From NCBI RefSeq assembly GCF_947496075.1, contig NZ_CANMBJ010000001.1, forward strand, positions 124,001-188,000: DNA of 64,000 nt, given 5' to 3'. The position numbers were made by a program, and so were the translations under genes. Under the pieces are notes generated by a model that saw nothing but the letters and a program-made list of their open reading frames with translations, was not told where the DNA came from and ran no database searches. Of the stretch, positions 37,118 to 45,910 are shown piece by piece. Positions within the stretch are counted from its first letter, which is position 1; every line of letters begins with the position of its first letter. Origin of the DNA: an uncultured Tateyamaria sp. Its GTDB lineage: Bacteria; Pseudomonadota; Alphaproteobacteria; Rhodobacterales; Rhodobacteraceae.

Positions 37118-37651
37118 CTACTCGGTTCCGTCACCCAGGGTCGCATCCATCCGTGAAATCGCAAGATCCGTAATGTCGATCGCATTCGCGCTAACAAATA
37201 CACTGCGTTGTTCAAGGATAACGCCAGCGCCAGCTTCGCGCATGATGACTTCTAGAACGGGCGCGGCTGACACCAGAAACCGATCGCGGTTTTCTTCCAA
37301 CAAGTCGGCGATGCTGCGACTTCTGTCTTCGCGTTCATTGCGTATGCCCTCGACCCGTGCATCAAACGCATCCGCGAGTGCGCGAAACGCCTCTGGTTCC
37401 ATATCCGGACGTTGATCCGTTAAGGCCTGCTCTTCCGCTTCCAACTCTGCCTCAAGACGGCGATTGTCTTCAGCGAGTATCGTTGTCTGTTCCTCGATCT
37501 CAGCAAGTACACGCTGGCCGAACGCGCTGTCCCGATAGAAGCGTTCGCTATCAATTGTCAGGATCGGGCTGCGAACGTCTTGCGAGAGGGTTGCCGTGGC
37601 CCAAATGAGGGCCACGACCAAGAGTGCACCGGCTTTGCCAAGCCTGCCCAT
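37118..37651 (-). CDS. skp: OmpH/Skp family periplasmic chaperone
   Basis: Skp-type chaperones hold unfolded outer-membrane proteins. The 177-residue protein has a signal peptide (MGRLGKAGALLVVALIWATA), then LTIDSERFYRDSAFGQRVL, typical of the beta-core start, and two long charged helices (about 50-140) predicted to form the tentacle coiled coil. The start is the ATG at 37651 (an in-frame GTG lies one codon upstream), 4 nt after bamA stops. Confidence 0.88.
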   Translation of the reverse strand: MGRLGKAGALLVVALIWATATLSQDVRSPILTIDSERFYRDSAFGQRVLAEIEEQTTILAEDNRRLEAELEAEEQALTDQRPDMEPEAFRALADAFDARVEGIRNEREDRSRSIADLLEENRDRFLVSAAPVLEVIMREAGAGVILEQRSVFVSANAIDITDLAISRMDATLGDGTE

Positions 37652-37655
37652 CACA

Positions 37656-40010
37656 TCAGAAGTTGGTTGAGATGGTCAGGTCGAACGACTGCTCACGGTC
37701 GAACTCTTCTTTGCGCAGGGCATTGGAAAAGTTCAGACGCAATGGCCCGATGGCCGTATCCCAGAAGATCGAGAAACCAATCACGTGACGGAAGGATCCG
37801 CCTTCGCCCTGGACATCCCCACCGGACAGATCGACCTCGTCCAGATCCCACAGGTTGCCCACGTCATAAAACAGCCCGCCACGAATACCCAACTCCTCTG
37901 GCAGACCGAGCGGGAATTCAGCTTCAAACCGTGCAGCAACGAACAGGTTACCACCCAGCGGATCGGGATCATCGCCCGCCGCATTGAAATCCCGGGGTCC
38001 AATGCCGCCAGGCTCAAACCCTCGGATGATGCTTGGTCCAAGAACAAACCTGTCGACCGTCCGGTTGGTACCGCCGTTCCATGCCAAGTATCCGCCCTCG
38101 AGCGTCGCACGGAGTGTGACCTCTTCATTGAACGCAAGTCGTTGACCAACAATGCGGCCACGCGTTCTTATGAATTCGGCATCACCACCCAAGCCAGCAA
38201 AATCCTGAGAAAGCTCAAGGAGCACGCCCGCCGTTGGGTTCAAGCCACCTTCGCGTGTGTCATATGTGTACGTATATCCAATCGACGATGCGGATTGTTC
38301 GCCGACATCAATCTCACGCTGAACGATCGGGCCGTTCACAACTGGGTCGCGCACAAGCATTTCATTTTCAAGGTAGCTGTAGTTCAGAGACAGCCTCGAT
38401 CGCTCACCAATGGGGAAAGTCAAACTGGGGCGAAATGTAAGTGACTCGGTATCGTAGTTGGCGAAACTTGAGTCAGACTCGCTGTACTGAAGGTTCAAGC
38501 CAAAGGCGACATCACGACCCAAAAACGCCGGCTCAATAAAATTGATACCGTATTGCTCGGACTCTTCCGCTGTTGAGAAGTTGAATCCAAGCGTCTGACC
38601 TCGGCCCAAAAAGTTGCGCTCGGTGAAACTCACAATAAGCCCAAAGCCGTCGTCTTGCGAGAATGCACCACCGAAGTTAAGCGAACCGGTTGGACGTTCT
38701 TCCACGTCCACATCGATAACAACTTGATCCGGGCTCGATCCCTCCCGGGCGTTAACGTCAGCAGCTTCGAAGTACTCAAGTGCGCGAATACGCTCAGCCG
38801 CATCTCTGATTTCCCGTGGATTGAACGGGTCACCTTCGGCGACCTTGAATTGACGACGGATTACACGATCAAGCGTCGTTGTGTTGCCCTCGATATCGAT
38901 GCGCTCAACAAATACACGTGGACCGCGGCTGAGCACAAATTCGACATCAAGCGTCAATTCACGATCATTTCTGACGATCCGTGGTTCAACCCGTAGAAAA
39001 TCAACGCCCTCTCGTTGTCCCTGGCGTTCAAGACGGGAAATCTCCGCTTCCACCAATGTGGGAGAGTAAATGACGCCTGGGCGCACTTTGATGAGCTGTT
39101 GGTATGCGTCACCGTCAACATTCGGCAGCTCGCTTACAACGGTGATTTCGCCGAAGGAAAATTGCTGTCCTTCCTGAACATTGAACGTCAGGAAAAAGCC
39201 GTCGCGTTCTTCGGTCAGTTCGGCATTTGAACTTACGACCCGGAAATCAACATAGCCGCGCGAGTTGTAGAAATCGGTCAGAACTTGTTTGTCGAACTCA
39301 ATGCGGTCTTCAACCAATGTGTCTGTCTGGATCAGAAAGCGCAGGAGACCAGCCTGCTTGGTTTCGAGCACTCGGCGCAATCTGCGGTCGGAATAGACGC
39401 GGTTACCAACAAAGCTGATACGTTCAACTTCGACAACATCGCCTTCGAAAATTTCAAAAACCAGATCAACGCGGTTGTCCGAACGTCGAATGATGCGGGG
39501 GCTTACACGCGCCGCAACGCGGCCTTGAGTGCTGTAAGCTTCGGCAATCGCACTTGCATCCCGTTCTGCCTGAGCAGGTGAAAACACCCGTCTCTCTTGG
39601 CTTTGAATGATGGCGGACAGCGCCTCGTCGTCCACGCGGCGGTTTCCTTCGAAGGTCAGGCGGTTGATCGTCGGAAACTCCGTGACCGTAATCAGGAGGG
39701 TACTGCCTTGCGGTTCTACTGAAACGGTTTCGAACAAGCCGCTTGTTTCAAGGTTGCGGCGCGCATCGTTCACTTGCCCGGCTGACAGCGTTTGCCCCGG
39801 AGCGATTCCGGCTCTTGCCAGGACCGCGGAGTCGCCCACGCGCGTGTTTCCATCTACAACAATGCGACTGAATTGAAAATTCTGCGCCTGTGCAGGGGTC
39901 AGTGTTCCGACCCAAACCGCTGACAAAAATACGAAAAATGCTAGAATACTCTGCGCCATACGCCAGCACGATTGTACTCGCCCTGCTGCGCCCCTCATCC
40001 CCAGTCCCAT
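37656..40010 (-). CDS. bamA: Outer membrane protein assembly factor BamA
   Basis: BamA inserts beta-barrel proteins into the outer membrane. The 784-residue product has a signal peptide ending TPAQAQ, five POTRA domains (about 40-440, beginning FSRIVVDGNTRVGD) and an Omp85 barrel with the L6 motif VRGF-type segment (IIRGFEPGGIGPRDF). The C-terminus is DLTISTNF with the terminal Phe of outer-membrane proteins. The ATG at 40010 (MGLGMRGAAGRV) is chosen; an ATG 17 codons later is possible, and in-frame codons upstream lack conservation. Confidence 0.93.
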   Translation of the reverse strand: MGLGMRGAAGRVQSCWRMAQSILAFFVFLSAVWVGTLTPAQAQNFQFSRIVVDGNTRVGDSAVLARAGIAPGQTLSAGQVNDARRNLETSGLFETVSVEPQGSTLLITVTEFPTINRLTFEGNRRVDDEALSAIIQSQERRVFSPAQAERDASAIAEAYSTQGRVAARVSPRIIRRSDNRVDLVFEIFEGDVVEVERISFVGNRVYSDRRLRRVLETKQAGLLRFLIQTDTLVEDRIEFDKQVLTDFYNSRGYVDFRVVSSNAELTEERDGFFLTFNVQEGQQFSFGEITVVSELPNVDGDAYQQLIKVRPGVIYSPTLVEAEISRLERQGQREGVDFLRVEPRIVRNDRELTLDVEFVLSRGPRVFVERIDIEGNTTTLDRVIRRQFKVAEGDPFNPREIRDAAERIRALEYFEAADVNAREGSSPDQVVIDVDVEERPTGSLNFGGAFSQDDGFGLIVSFTERNFLGRGQTLGFNFSTAEESEQYGINFIEPAFLGRDVAFGLNLQYSESDSSFANYDTESLTFRPSLTFPIGERSRLSLNYSYLENEMLVRDPVVNGPIVQREIDVGEQSASSIGYTYTYDTREGGLNPTAGVLLELSQDFAGLGGDAEFIRTRGRIVGQRLAFNEEVTLRATLEGGYLAWNGGTNRTVDRFVLGPSIIRGFEPGGIGPRDFNAAGDDPDPLGGNLFVAARFEAEFPLGLPEELGIRGGLFYDVGNLWDLDEVDLSGGDVQGEGGSFRHVIGFSIFWDTAIGPLRLNFSNALRKEEFDREQSFDLTISTNF

Positions 40011-40085
40011 GGTTTTGCCCCACGTGTTCAGACATACAATAGTCACGTGACTAACGGCATTGCGAGGTGTTGTCAAAAGCGCAAA

Positions 40086-40107
40086 ACCCCGTGGGTCACC
40101 ACGGGGT
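40086..40107 (-). terminator. Intrinsic terminator on the minus strand, upstream of bamA
   Basis: A perfect 9-bp stem (40086-40094 with 40099-40107, ACCCCGTGG / CCACGGGGT, 4-nt loop) is followed on the minus strand by four T. It lies after the 41-codon gene and before bamA, so bamA-skp-fabZ-lpx may need a promoter of its own between 40011 and 40085 or readthrough. Confidence 0.7.
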
Positions 40108-40138
40108 CACTGGCACATCTTGTGGATAAATCTGCGTT

Positions 40139-40264
40139 TTAGAGGCTGCCCAGCCATGCACCTGCCGCAAGAGCGGCCATCAATGTCAGGCCATGAAGTG
40201 CACGATCCCAATTCAGCAGCATCAAAAGGCTCAGGCCACGGTATCCGGTTTGAATCATCTGCAT
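40139..40264 (-). CDS. Small membrane protein (41 residues)
   Basis: A short frame reads MQMIQTGYRGLSLLMLLNWD and ends with a single hydrophobic helix (ALHGLTLMAALAAGAWLGSL). A GAGG ribosome site lies 7-8 nt before the ATG on the minus strand. It lies between rseP and bamA, followed by a terminator. From memory, similar 40-residue proteins occur unannotated in Rhodobacteraceae. Function unknown. Confidence 0.6.
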   Translation of the reverse strand: MQMIQTGYRGLSLLMLLNWDRALHGLTLMAALAAGAWLGSL

Positions 40265-40358
40265 CGGTTCATCCTCTGTGTCGAGAATGGGATACAGGGT
40301 TAATGCGGCAGGACATGGGATTAATGATGGCAAGAATAAGGCGCTCAACCCAATCTTC

Positions 40359-41708
40359 CTAGGGACAGAAGATATCGTTCCCCAACGCAAATAGCATGAG
40401 CGACAACACGAGGGTCAGCCCAACTGCCATCAAAACACGCAGGGCGCCATCGCTTGGCGGCTTACCCGTGACCGCCTCATAGGCGTAAAACACCAGATGA
40501 CCGCCGTCCAACGCCGGGATGGGAAACAGGTTCAGAAGGCCAACGGCAGTCGAAAGTACCGCGATAAACCAGATGAAGTCGCTGAGGCCATGACTTGCTG
40601 TCGTACCTGCAACCTGTGCAATGCCGATAGGCCCGGACAGATTGCAGGAGCTGATTGCACCTGTAATCAAGTGTCCAAGACCGTTGATGGAACCCGTGAT
40701 GACCCCAATCATGCGTTCATATCCGCCAGACAATGCCTGCAGCGGTGCGGGTGCTTCGCGGCCCATTTCAAAAGCCTGGCCTCCGCCAAGGCCGATCCGC
40801 CATTTCTTTTCAAAGCCGCCCTGCCCGTCTGGTTCGTCAACCAGTTTGGGCGAAAGTTCGATTTGCATTTCTGCGCCTGCGCGCCAAACGGTCAGTTGCA
40901 CGGGTGCACCGTCAGCGTTCTCGATGACCTCTGGCAGTTGCCCAAATCGAAATACGGGCGCGCCATTGATCGATGTGATCACGTCGCCTGCTTCGAACCC
41001 GGCCGCAAGCCCTGCGCTGCGCGGAACGACCCGCGTCACGAGCGGTGGGAACATATAAGGTCCCGTGACCGTCATTACGTCGCCGTCACGATCGACAAGA
41101 TATTCAAGCTGCGGCTTTTCCGGGATCGTTTCAACAAATGCGGCATAGTCCTCGGAGTTGATGCTGGGCACGGCTTGGCCCTCGATTTCGCGAACGATAT
41201 CCCCTTCGCGAAGTTCGTACGCGCCAGCCGGGAGCGGCTTGATCTCACCAACTGTCAGCGGATCACGCGGCACGCCCGTGAAGAAGATCACGGCGGCAAA
41301 TACGATAATCGACAGCGCAAAATTGAAAACGGGACCTGCGGACACTGTAGCAGCGCGCGCCCAAAGAGGTGCACCGTGCATTGTGCGACGCAAGGCGGCA
41401 GGATCAGCGGCTGCGTCCTCCATCGCGTCAACATCTTTGCCAGATGCCGCATTCGCATCGCCAGCGAACTTCACATAGCCGCCAAACGGCAAGGCTGCGA
41501 TCTGCCAGCGGGTGCCCCGCTTGTCCATACGGCTCCAGATCACAGGGCCAAAACCGATCGAGAACACATCCGCCTGAATGCCTGACCAGCGACCAACAAT
41601 ATAGTGTCCATATTCATGAATGGCGACGATGACACTCAGCGCCACGACGAAAAAGAAAATGGTCCAGGCAAAACCGCCAAAGGCGGGAATCACGGCCGAA
41701 ATATCCAA
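40359..41708 (-). CDS. rseP: RIP zinc metalloprotease RseP
   Basis: RseP is a site-2 intramembrane protease that cleaves anti-sigma factors and leftover signal peptides. The 449-residue protein has the zinc motif HEYGH (31-35) in helix 1, the second half-motif NLFPIPALDGGH near residue 393, and two PDZ domains between (about 130-330, with GLAAGFEAGDVITSINGAPV in the second). Four helices are visible. It is 4 nt before dxr on the same strand. Confidence 0.94.
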   Translation of the reverse strand: MDISAVIPAFGGFAWTIFFFVVALSVIVAIHEYGHYIVGRWSGIQADVFSIGFGPVIWSRMDKRGTRWQIAALPFGGYVKFAGDANAASGKDVDAMEDAAADPAALRRTMHGAPLWARAATVSAGPVFNFALSIIVFAAVIFFTGVPRDPLTVGEIKPLPAGAYELREGDIVREIEGQAVPSINSEDYAAFVETIPEKPQLEYLVDRDGDVMTVTGPYMFPPLVTRVVPRSAGLAAGFEAGDVITSINGAPVFRFGQLPEVIENADGAPVQLTVWRAGAEMQIELSPKLVDEPDGQGGFEKKWRIGLGGGQAFEMGREAPAPLQALSGGYERMIGVITGSINGLGHLITGAISSCNLSGPIGIAQVAGTTASHGLSDFIWFIAVLSTAVGLLNLFPIPALDGGHLVFYAYEAVTGKPPSDGALRVLMAVGLTLVLSLMLFALGNDIFCP

Positions 41709-41712
41709 GGTT

Positions 41713-42879
41713 TTATCCTGCTCTTTGCTCGATCACGTCGCGGGCGGCTTGTCGTGCCATTTGGTCCGCTGTGAGTACATTATCAAGGGTCATTGGGGCA
41801 TCAATATGGCCCGGATCAGTACAGTTGAGCACCTCATCGACCACTTCAGCCATCGCAGGAAAGCCTATGTTGCCCGCTATAAACCCATCCAACGCGGTTT
41901 CTTTGGCGGCGTTGAATACGGCGCCGGATAGCCCGCCGCGCTCCATCACTTCGCGGGCCAGCCGCAAGGCGGGCCAACGCACTTCGTCAGGCGCACGGAA
42001 CGTCAATGAACCGATCTGCGCCAGATCAAGGCGCTCGACGGGCAATGGCTGGCGATCGGGCCAATTCAGGGCATAGCCAATTGCGTGGCGCATGTCGGGC
42101 GGACCAACATGCGCCATCAACGCGCCGTCATTGAAGCCGACCATCGCGTGGATCATGGATTCCGGGTGGACAAGCACCTCGATCTGATCACCTCTGACGC
42201 CGAAATATTCTCGTGTTTCAATCAGTTCCAAGGCCTTGTTGAACATCGACGCGCTGTCGATTGTGATGCGTTGCCCCATGTCCCAGTTTGGGTGCGAAGA
42301 TGCCTCTGCCAATGTCGCCTTCGCCAGCTTGTCCAGCGGCCAATCGCGGAAGGCGCCGCCGCTGGCGGTGATGATGATCCGCTCAACTGCTGACATATCT
42401 TCGCCGACGAGGGCCTGAAAGACAGCTGAATGCTCACTATCGACGGGCAGCAAGCGCGCATCATGAGCCTTAGCCGTAGAGAGGATCAGTTGACCGGCGC
42501 ACACAAGGGATTCTTTGTTGGCCAAAGCGAGGGTTGCCCCCTGCTCGAGTGCACACAGCCCCGGTGCGAGGCCAGCCGCCCCCACAATTGCGGACATGAC
42601 CCAATCGGAGGGACGGCAGCCCGCCTCGGTCAATGCGGCCTGCCCTGCGGCTGCTTCAACATCGCTGCCGCTGAGGGCTGCACGCAGGTCATCCAGCCGT
42701 GCCTCATCTGCCGTCACAGCCACATCAGCGCGCAGGCGGATGGCATCCTGTGCAAGTTGTTCAATATTGGATGACCCGGTCAACGCCACAACGTCGTAGG
42801 CGTCCGGCGCTCTGGCGATCAGGTCGATGGTGTTTTGACCAATCGACCCCGTCGCGCCGAAAATCGACACGCGGCGCAT
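41713..42879 (-). CDS. dxr: 1-deoxy-D-xylulose 5-phosphate reductoisomerase
   Basis: Dxr makes 2-C-methyl-D-erythritol 4-phosphate, the first committed step of the MEP isoprenoid pathway that supplies undecaprenyl phosphate. The 388-residue protein starts MRRVSIFGATGSIGQNTIDL with the NADPH-binding motif, and has LALANKESLVCAG, PVDSEHSAVFQ and the flexible loop HPNWDMGQRITIDSAS. The ATG at 42879 lies 1 nt after the cdsA stop; an upstream in-frame codon lies within cdsA. Confidence 0.95.
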   Translation of the reverse strand: MRRVSIFGATGSIGQNTIDLIARAPDAYDVVALTGSSNIEQLAQDAIRLRADVAVTADEARLDDLRAALSGSDVEAAAGQAALTEAGCRPSDWVMSAIVGAAGLAPGLCALEQGATLALANKESLVCAGQLILSTAKAHDARLLPVDSEHSAVFQALVGEDMSAVERIIITASGGAFRDWPLDKLAKATLAEASSHPNWDMGQRITIDSASMFNKALELIETREYFGVRGDQIEVLVHPESMIHAMVGFNDGALMAHVGPPDMRHAIGYALNWPDRQPLPVERLDLAQIGSLTFRAPDEVRWPALRLAREVMERGGLSGAVFNAAKETALDGFIAGNIGFPAMAEVVDEVLNCTDPGHIDAPMTLDNVLTADQMARQAARDVIEQRAG

Positions 42880-42880
42880 G

Positions 42881-43666
42881 TTAACCAAGCCCCCAGGGGA
42901 AAGCCGCAATCTGAGCAAACATCAGGAAGAATACCGAAGCACCCAGCATGCCGTCAAACCGGTCCAGCACGCCGCCATGCCCGGGGATCAGCGACGAGCT
43001 GTCCTTGACGCCCATTCGCCGCTTCATCGCGCTTTCTGCGATATCGCCCATTTGGCTGGCCATGGACACGGCAATGGACACGCCGATCAACTGCAGCGAC
43101 ACGCCAGTGTTGATCGCGAAGAGTGCACCGACAATGCCTGCGCCAACCCAGCCTGAGGCGGTGCCAGCCCATGTCTTCTTGGGGCTGACGCGCGGCCAGA
43201 ATTTCGGTCCGCCAATCAGGCGACCCGCAAAGTAGCCAACCACATCAGTGACAACGACCACCGCCACCAGCCAGACCATCCAGCCAAAGCCGAGATCATC
43301 GCGGACATGCATCATTCCGTATCCGGCCATCAACACGAGCAGCGTGAAGATCATGTAGATCGAACGGTTCTGCTTCAATTGCCCCAGACCAACCATGCAA
43401 GGGGCCAAGAGCAACGGCAGCGCAAAACCGGTCGGTAGATACACGGCAAGAAGCGTCGCAACGCCAGACACTGCGCCCAGCTGCACGGCGAGCGATGGGT
43501 GATCAGGCGAAATGATGCGGACCAACTCCCACACCATCAGGCCGCAAATCAATGCAATCAGGACATGGAAAACGTCACCGCCAACCCAGATGCCCCAGAT
43601 ACCGACAAGGACCATGACCAGACCGGACGCCATGCGTGCCGCAAGATCTGACCACCGTTCGGTCAC
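42881..43666 (-). CDS. cdsA: Phosphatidate cytidylyltransferase
   Basis: CdsA makes CDP-diacylglycerol for phospholipid synthesis. The 261-residue protein has about seven helices and the family signature near the C-terminus, KRRMGVKDSSSLIPGHGGVL then DRFDG. The start is GTG at 43666, overlapping uppS by 4 nt (GTGA). An in-frame codon upstream in uppS was rejected. Confidence 0.94.
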   Translation of the reverse strand: MTERWSDLAARMASGLVMVLVGIWGIWVGGDVFHVLIALICGLMVWELVRIISPDHPSLAVQLGAVSGVATLLAVYLPTGFALPLLLAPCMVGLGQLKQNRSIYMIFTLLVLMAGYGMMHVRDDLGFGWMVWLVAVVVVTDVVGYFAGRLIGGPKFWPRVSPKKTWAGTASGWVGAGIVGALFAINTGVSLQLIGVSIAVSMASQMGDIAESAMKRRMGVKDSSSLIPGHGGVLDRFDGMLGASVFFLMFAQIAAFPWGLG

Positions 43667-44409
43667 CGCTTCACCCCACCGAACCGCCGTTCGCGTCCGC
43701 CATAGGATGCACAAAGGCGGGTGAACTCTTCCCTGCTGAAGTCAGGCCACAGAGTATCGATGAATTCGTATTCGGCATAAGCCGATTGCCAGAGAAGGAA
43801 GTTTGATATCCGCGCCTCTCCACTGGTACGGATCACCAGATCGGGGTCGGGCAGCACATACGTATCCAGGTATTTTGGAAGCGTTTCCTCGTCCACACTC
43901 TCTGGCCGCAGTTTTCCATCAGCAACGTCTTGTGCCAAACGTTTGGTCGCGCGCGCAACCTCATCCCGCCCGCCGTAATTCAAGGCGATTGTCAGGTTCA
44001 CGCTTGTGTTGCCGGATGTCAGCGTCTCCAACTCATCCATGAGGGAGATCAGCTTGGCATCCAAACGCACACGATCCCCGATGAAGCGCACACGTACCCC
44101 AAATTCGCTAAGTGCGCGGGCTTCTTTCGAGATGTAGCGGCGAAACAGGCTCATCAGCCCAGCCACTTCGACCTGCGTCCGTTTCCAGTTTTCGGTCGAG
44201 AACGCGAAAATGGTCAGGTATTCGACACCTATATCGGGGCAGGTTTCCACAACTTCGCGGACCCGCCGCGCACCGGCGTGGTGGCCAAACAGGCGCGGCC
44301 GTCCTCTTTGTGTTGCCCAACGCCCATTGCCGTCCATGATAATGGCAACGTGGCGCGGGCCGGTATGTACGGTGTCTGTGATAACGCTGTCCTTGGAATG
44401 TCTGCGCAA
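43663..44409 (-). CDS. uppS: Undecaprenyl (isoprenyl) pyrophosphate synthase
   Basis: UppS extends farnesyl pyrophosphate to the C55 carrier used for murein and O-antigen. The 248-residue protein has HVAIIMDGNGRWA, GHHAGARRVREVV, FAFSTENWKR, NYGGRDEV and the late RTSGEARISNFLLWQ. The first usable codon is TTG at 44409, with GGGA just upstream; no ATG occurs before the conserved domain. 84 nt separate it from frr. Confidence 0.94.
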   Translation of the reverse strand: MRRHSKDSVITDTVHTGPRHVAIIMDGNGRWATQRGRPRLFGHHAGARRVREVVETCPDIGVEYLTIFAFSTENWKRTQVEVAGLMSLFRRYISKEARALSEFGVRVRFIGDRVRLDAKLISLMDELETLTSGNTSVNLTIALNYGGRDEVARATKRLAQDVADGKLRPESVDEETLPKYLDTYVLPDPDLVIRTSGEARISNFLLWQSAYAEYEFIDTLWPDFSREEFTRLCASYGGRERRFGGVKR

Positions 44410-44493
44410 ATCCCGTCAACCGGGGGTCCAACTTTGATGACCCAAACACCCCCACGGAGCGTTTGCCCCGACCACATGGCCGAGGTCCGGTTT

Positions 44494-45057
44494 TCAAACC
44501 TGCATGATCTCGGTTTGTTTGGTTTCAAGTGCGCTGTCCACGGACTTGATGAACTTGTCCGTCATCTCTTGCACCTCATCTTCCCAAAGCTTCTGGTCGT
44601 CCTCGGACATACCGTCAGCCTTGGCTTTCTTGATCTGGTCCATGCCATCGCGGCGCACGTTGCGGATGCTGACGCGGGCATTTTCGGCGTAACTGCCAGC
44701 AACCTTGCCCAACTCACGGCGGCGTTCTTCGTTCAGTTCGGGGATTGGCAGCATGATGATCGTGCCGTTCAGCTGGGGATTGATGCCCAGACCACTTTCG
44801 CGGATGGCCTTTTCCACTTTTCCGACCAGACCTTTGTCCCAGACATTGACGGTCACCATGCGCGGTTCAGGTACATTCACCGTACCAACCTGGTTGATCG
44901 GCGTCAGGGCCCCATACGCATCCACCATCACCGGCTCAAGCATCGAAGCCGAAGCTCGGCCCGTCCGCAACGATGCGAATTCGGTCCTGAGGTTCGCCAT
45001 GGCACCATCCATCCGGCGCTCAAGGTCATCAGTGTCGAGCATAAAGTCGTCAGACAT
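44494..45057 (-). CDS. frr: Ribosome recycling factor
   Basis: RRF splits post-termination ribosomes with EF-G. The 187-residue protein has both signature regions: [20 protein letters not shown] and [30 protein letters not shown]. It is separated from pyrH by a gene on the other strand, unlike the usual pyrH-frr adjacency. Confidence 0.96.
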   Translation of the reverse strand: MSDDFMLDTDDLERRMDGAMANLRTEFASLRTGRASASMLEPVMVDAYGALTPINQVGTVNVPEPRMVTVNVWDKGLVGKVEKAIRESGLGINPQLNGTIIMLPIPELNEERRRELGKVAGSYAENARVSIRNVRRDGMDQIKKAKADGMSEDDQKLWEDEVQEMTDKFIKSVDSALETKQTEIMQV

Positions 45058-45129
45058 TGTATTCCCCGTGTTCGTCCTGGCCCGTTCGGGCGTCTTTCAT
45101 TTGGGTATAGTGCAACGGGCGGGCGAATT

Positions 45130-45169
45130 GCCAGAGCGGTTTGAGCTATGCTCAATTTGGCGCTCTGGC
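45130..45169. promoter_or_regulatory. Large two-part inverted repeat between frr and the ACP-like gene
   Basis: Outer arms GCCAGAGC (45130-45137) and GCTCTGGC (45162-45169) are perfect. Inside are TTGAGC (45141-45146) and GCTCAA (45150-45155) around a TAT loop, with small internal loops between. It lies in the divergent 181-nt spacer, 69 nt before the ATG at 45239 and 73 nt before frr. It may be an operator or leader hairpin; no T-run supports a terminator. Confidence 0.5.
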
Positions 45170-45238
45170 GCGCAATAGCGTCAAACTGCAAACACAATCT
45201 CTGGTTATCTGAAATCCGCTTTGACCCGGAATCAGAAC

Positions 45239-45886
45239 ATGTCAGACAGTTTAAATGCAATAGTCGAAAGAGCTGCCCGCATACTTGGTGTCGCTGAGGC
45301 GGATATCGACGTGAATGCTGACGTTGCCGACCTTGGTCTCGATGCAGACGACGTGCATGACATCTTGGAAGAAATCGCGGAAATGTTCGGTGCGCCTTTG
45401 ATAGACATCGTCAACACGGTTCCGATCTATCGGATCAAGCGCGGCGACATGACGATGGCCAGCTTACAGGACATCGCCGCGTTCTCACCCTGGGCATCAG
45501 CGTTGTTATCGGAGCTGACGACCAAAACGGATATCGAGACGTTGACCAGTTTGGCCGCCTCCATTGATGCAGGGCGCTATGTCCCAAGTGGACGAAAGTC
45601 AGAAGATCTTCATCTCCCCAAACCGCCAGAGTGGGTCATCGCAAAGGCTGTTGGCATCTGGGCCGCGGCACTTTTGGTTCCGTTGTTCAACGTATTTCGT
45701 CCGTGCAATCCATTGGCGCAGTTCTGTTTTACACCAGCTGCTGAACGGTTCTGGCATGTCGCCAGTTACTCACTCACGATTGCGGCGGTGGTGACACTGG
45801 TTTGGCTGGTGCCGGGTTTGCACGAATTGTCAGACGACATTCGAAAGCAGAAGGCTCGGCTCAAACGCGGTGCGGGTGAAGCGTAA
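45239..45886 (+). CDS. Acyl-carrier-like domain fused to two membrane helices, unknown function
   Basis: The 215-residue protein is not one I recognise by name. Residues 1-70 look like an acyl carrier fold of the DUF1493 type: MSDSLNAIVERAARILGVAE, then DVADLGLDADDVHDILEEI. The position of the phosphopantetheine serine (DSL in ACP) holds alanine (DLGLDADD, Ala 36), so it cannot be a normal carrier. A helical linker (75-130) leads to two hydrophobic helices (about 132-154 and 174-193) and a basic tail. It lies between pyrH and frr on the opposite strand. Two cysteines (RPCNPLAQFC) sit between the helices. Confidence 0.7.
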   Translation: MSDSLNAIVERAARILGVAEADIDVNADVADLGLDADDVHDILEEIAEMFGAPLIDIVNTVPIYRIKRGDMTMASLQDIAAFSPWASALLSELTTKTDIETLTSLAASIDAGRYVPSGRKSEDLHLPKPPEWVIAKAVGIWAAALLVPLFNVFRPCNPLAQFCFTPAAERFWHVASYSLTIAAVVTLVWLVPGLHELSDDIRKQKARLKRGAGEA

Positions 45887-45910
45887 CGCGCGAACAAATT
45901 TCACTGCGGA

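Noticed and set aside
40497-41585. Plus-strand open frame of 362 codons opposite rseP
   Set aside because: Antisense to rseP, whose HEYGH and PDZ motifs are clear; the shadow frame has no domain and abnormal composition.
43930-45144. Plus-strand open frame of 404 codons opposite uppS and frr
   Set aside because: It crosses two conserved genes and their spacer in antisense; no domain or ribosome site.
45130-45169. tRNA-like or structural RNA gene
   Set aside because: Only one stem with an internal loop can form; there is no T-loop GTTCGA-type motif, anticodon arm or acceptor stem.
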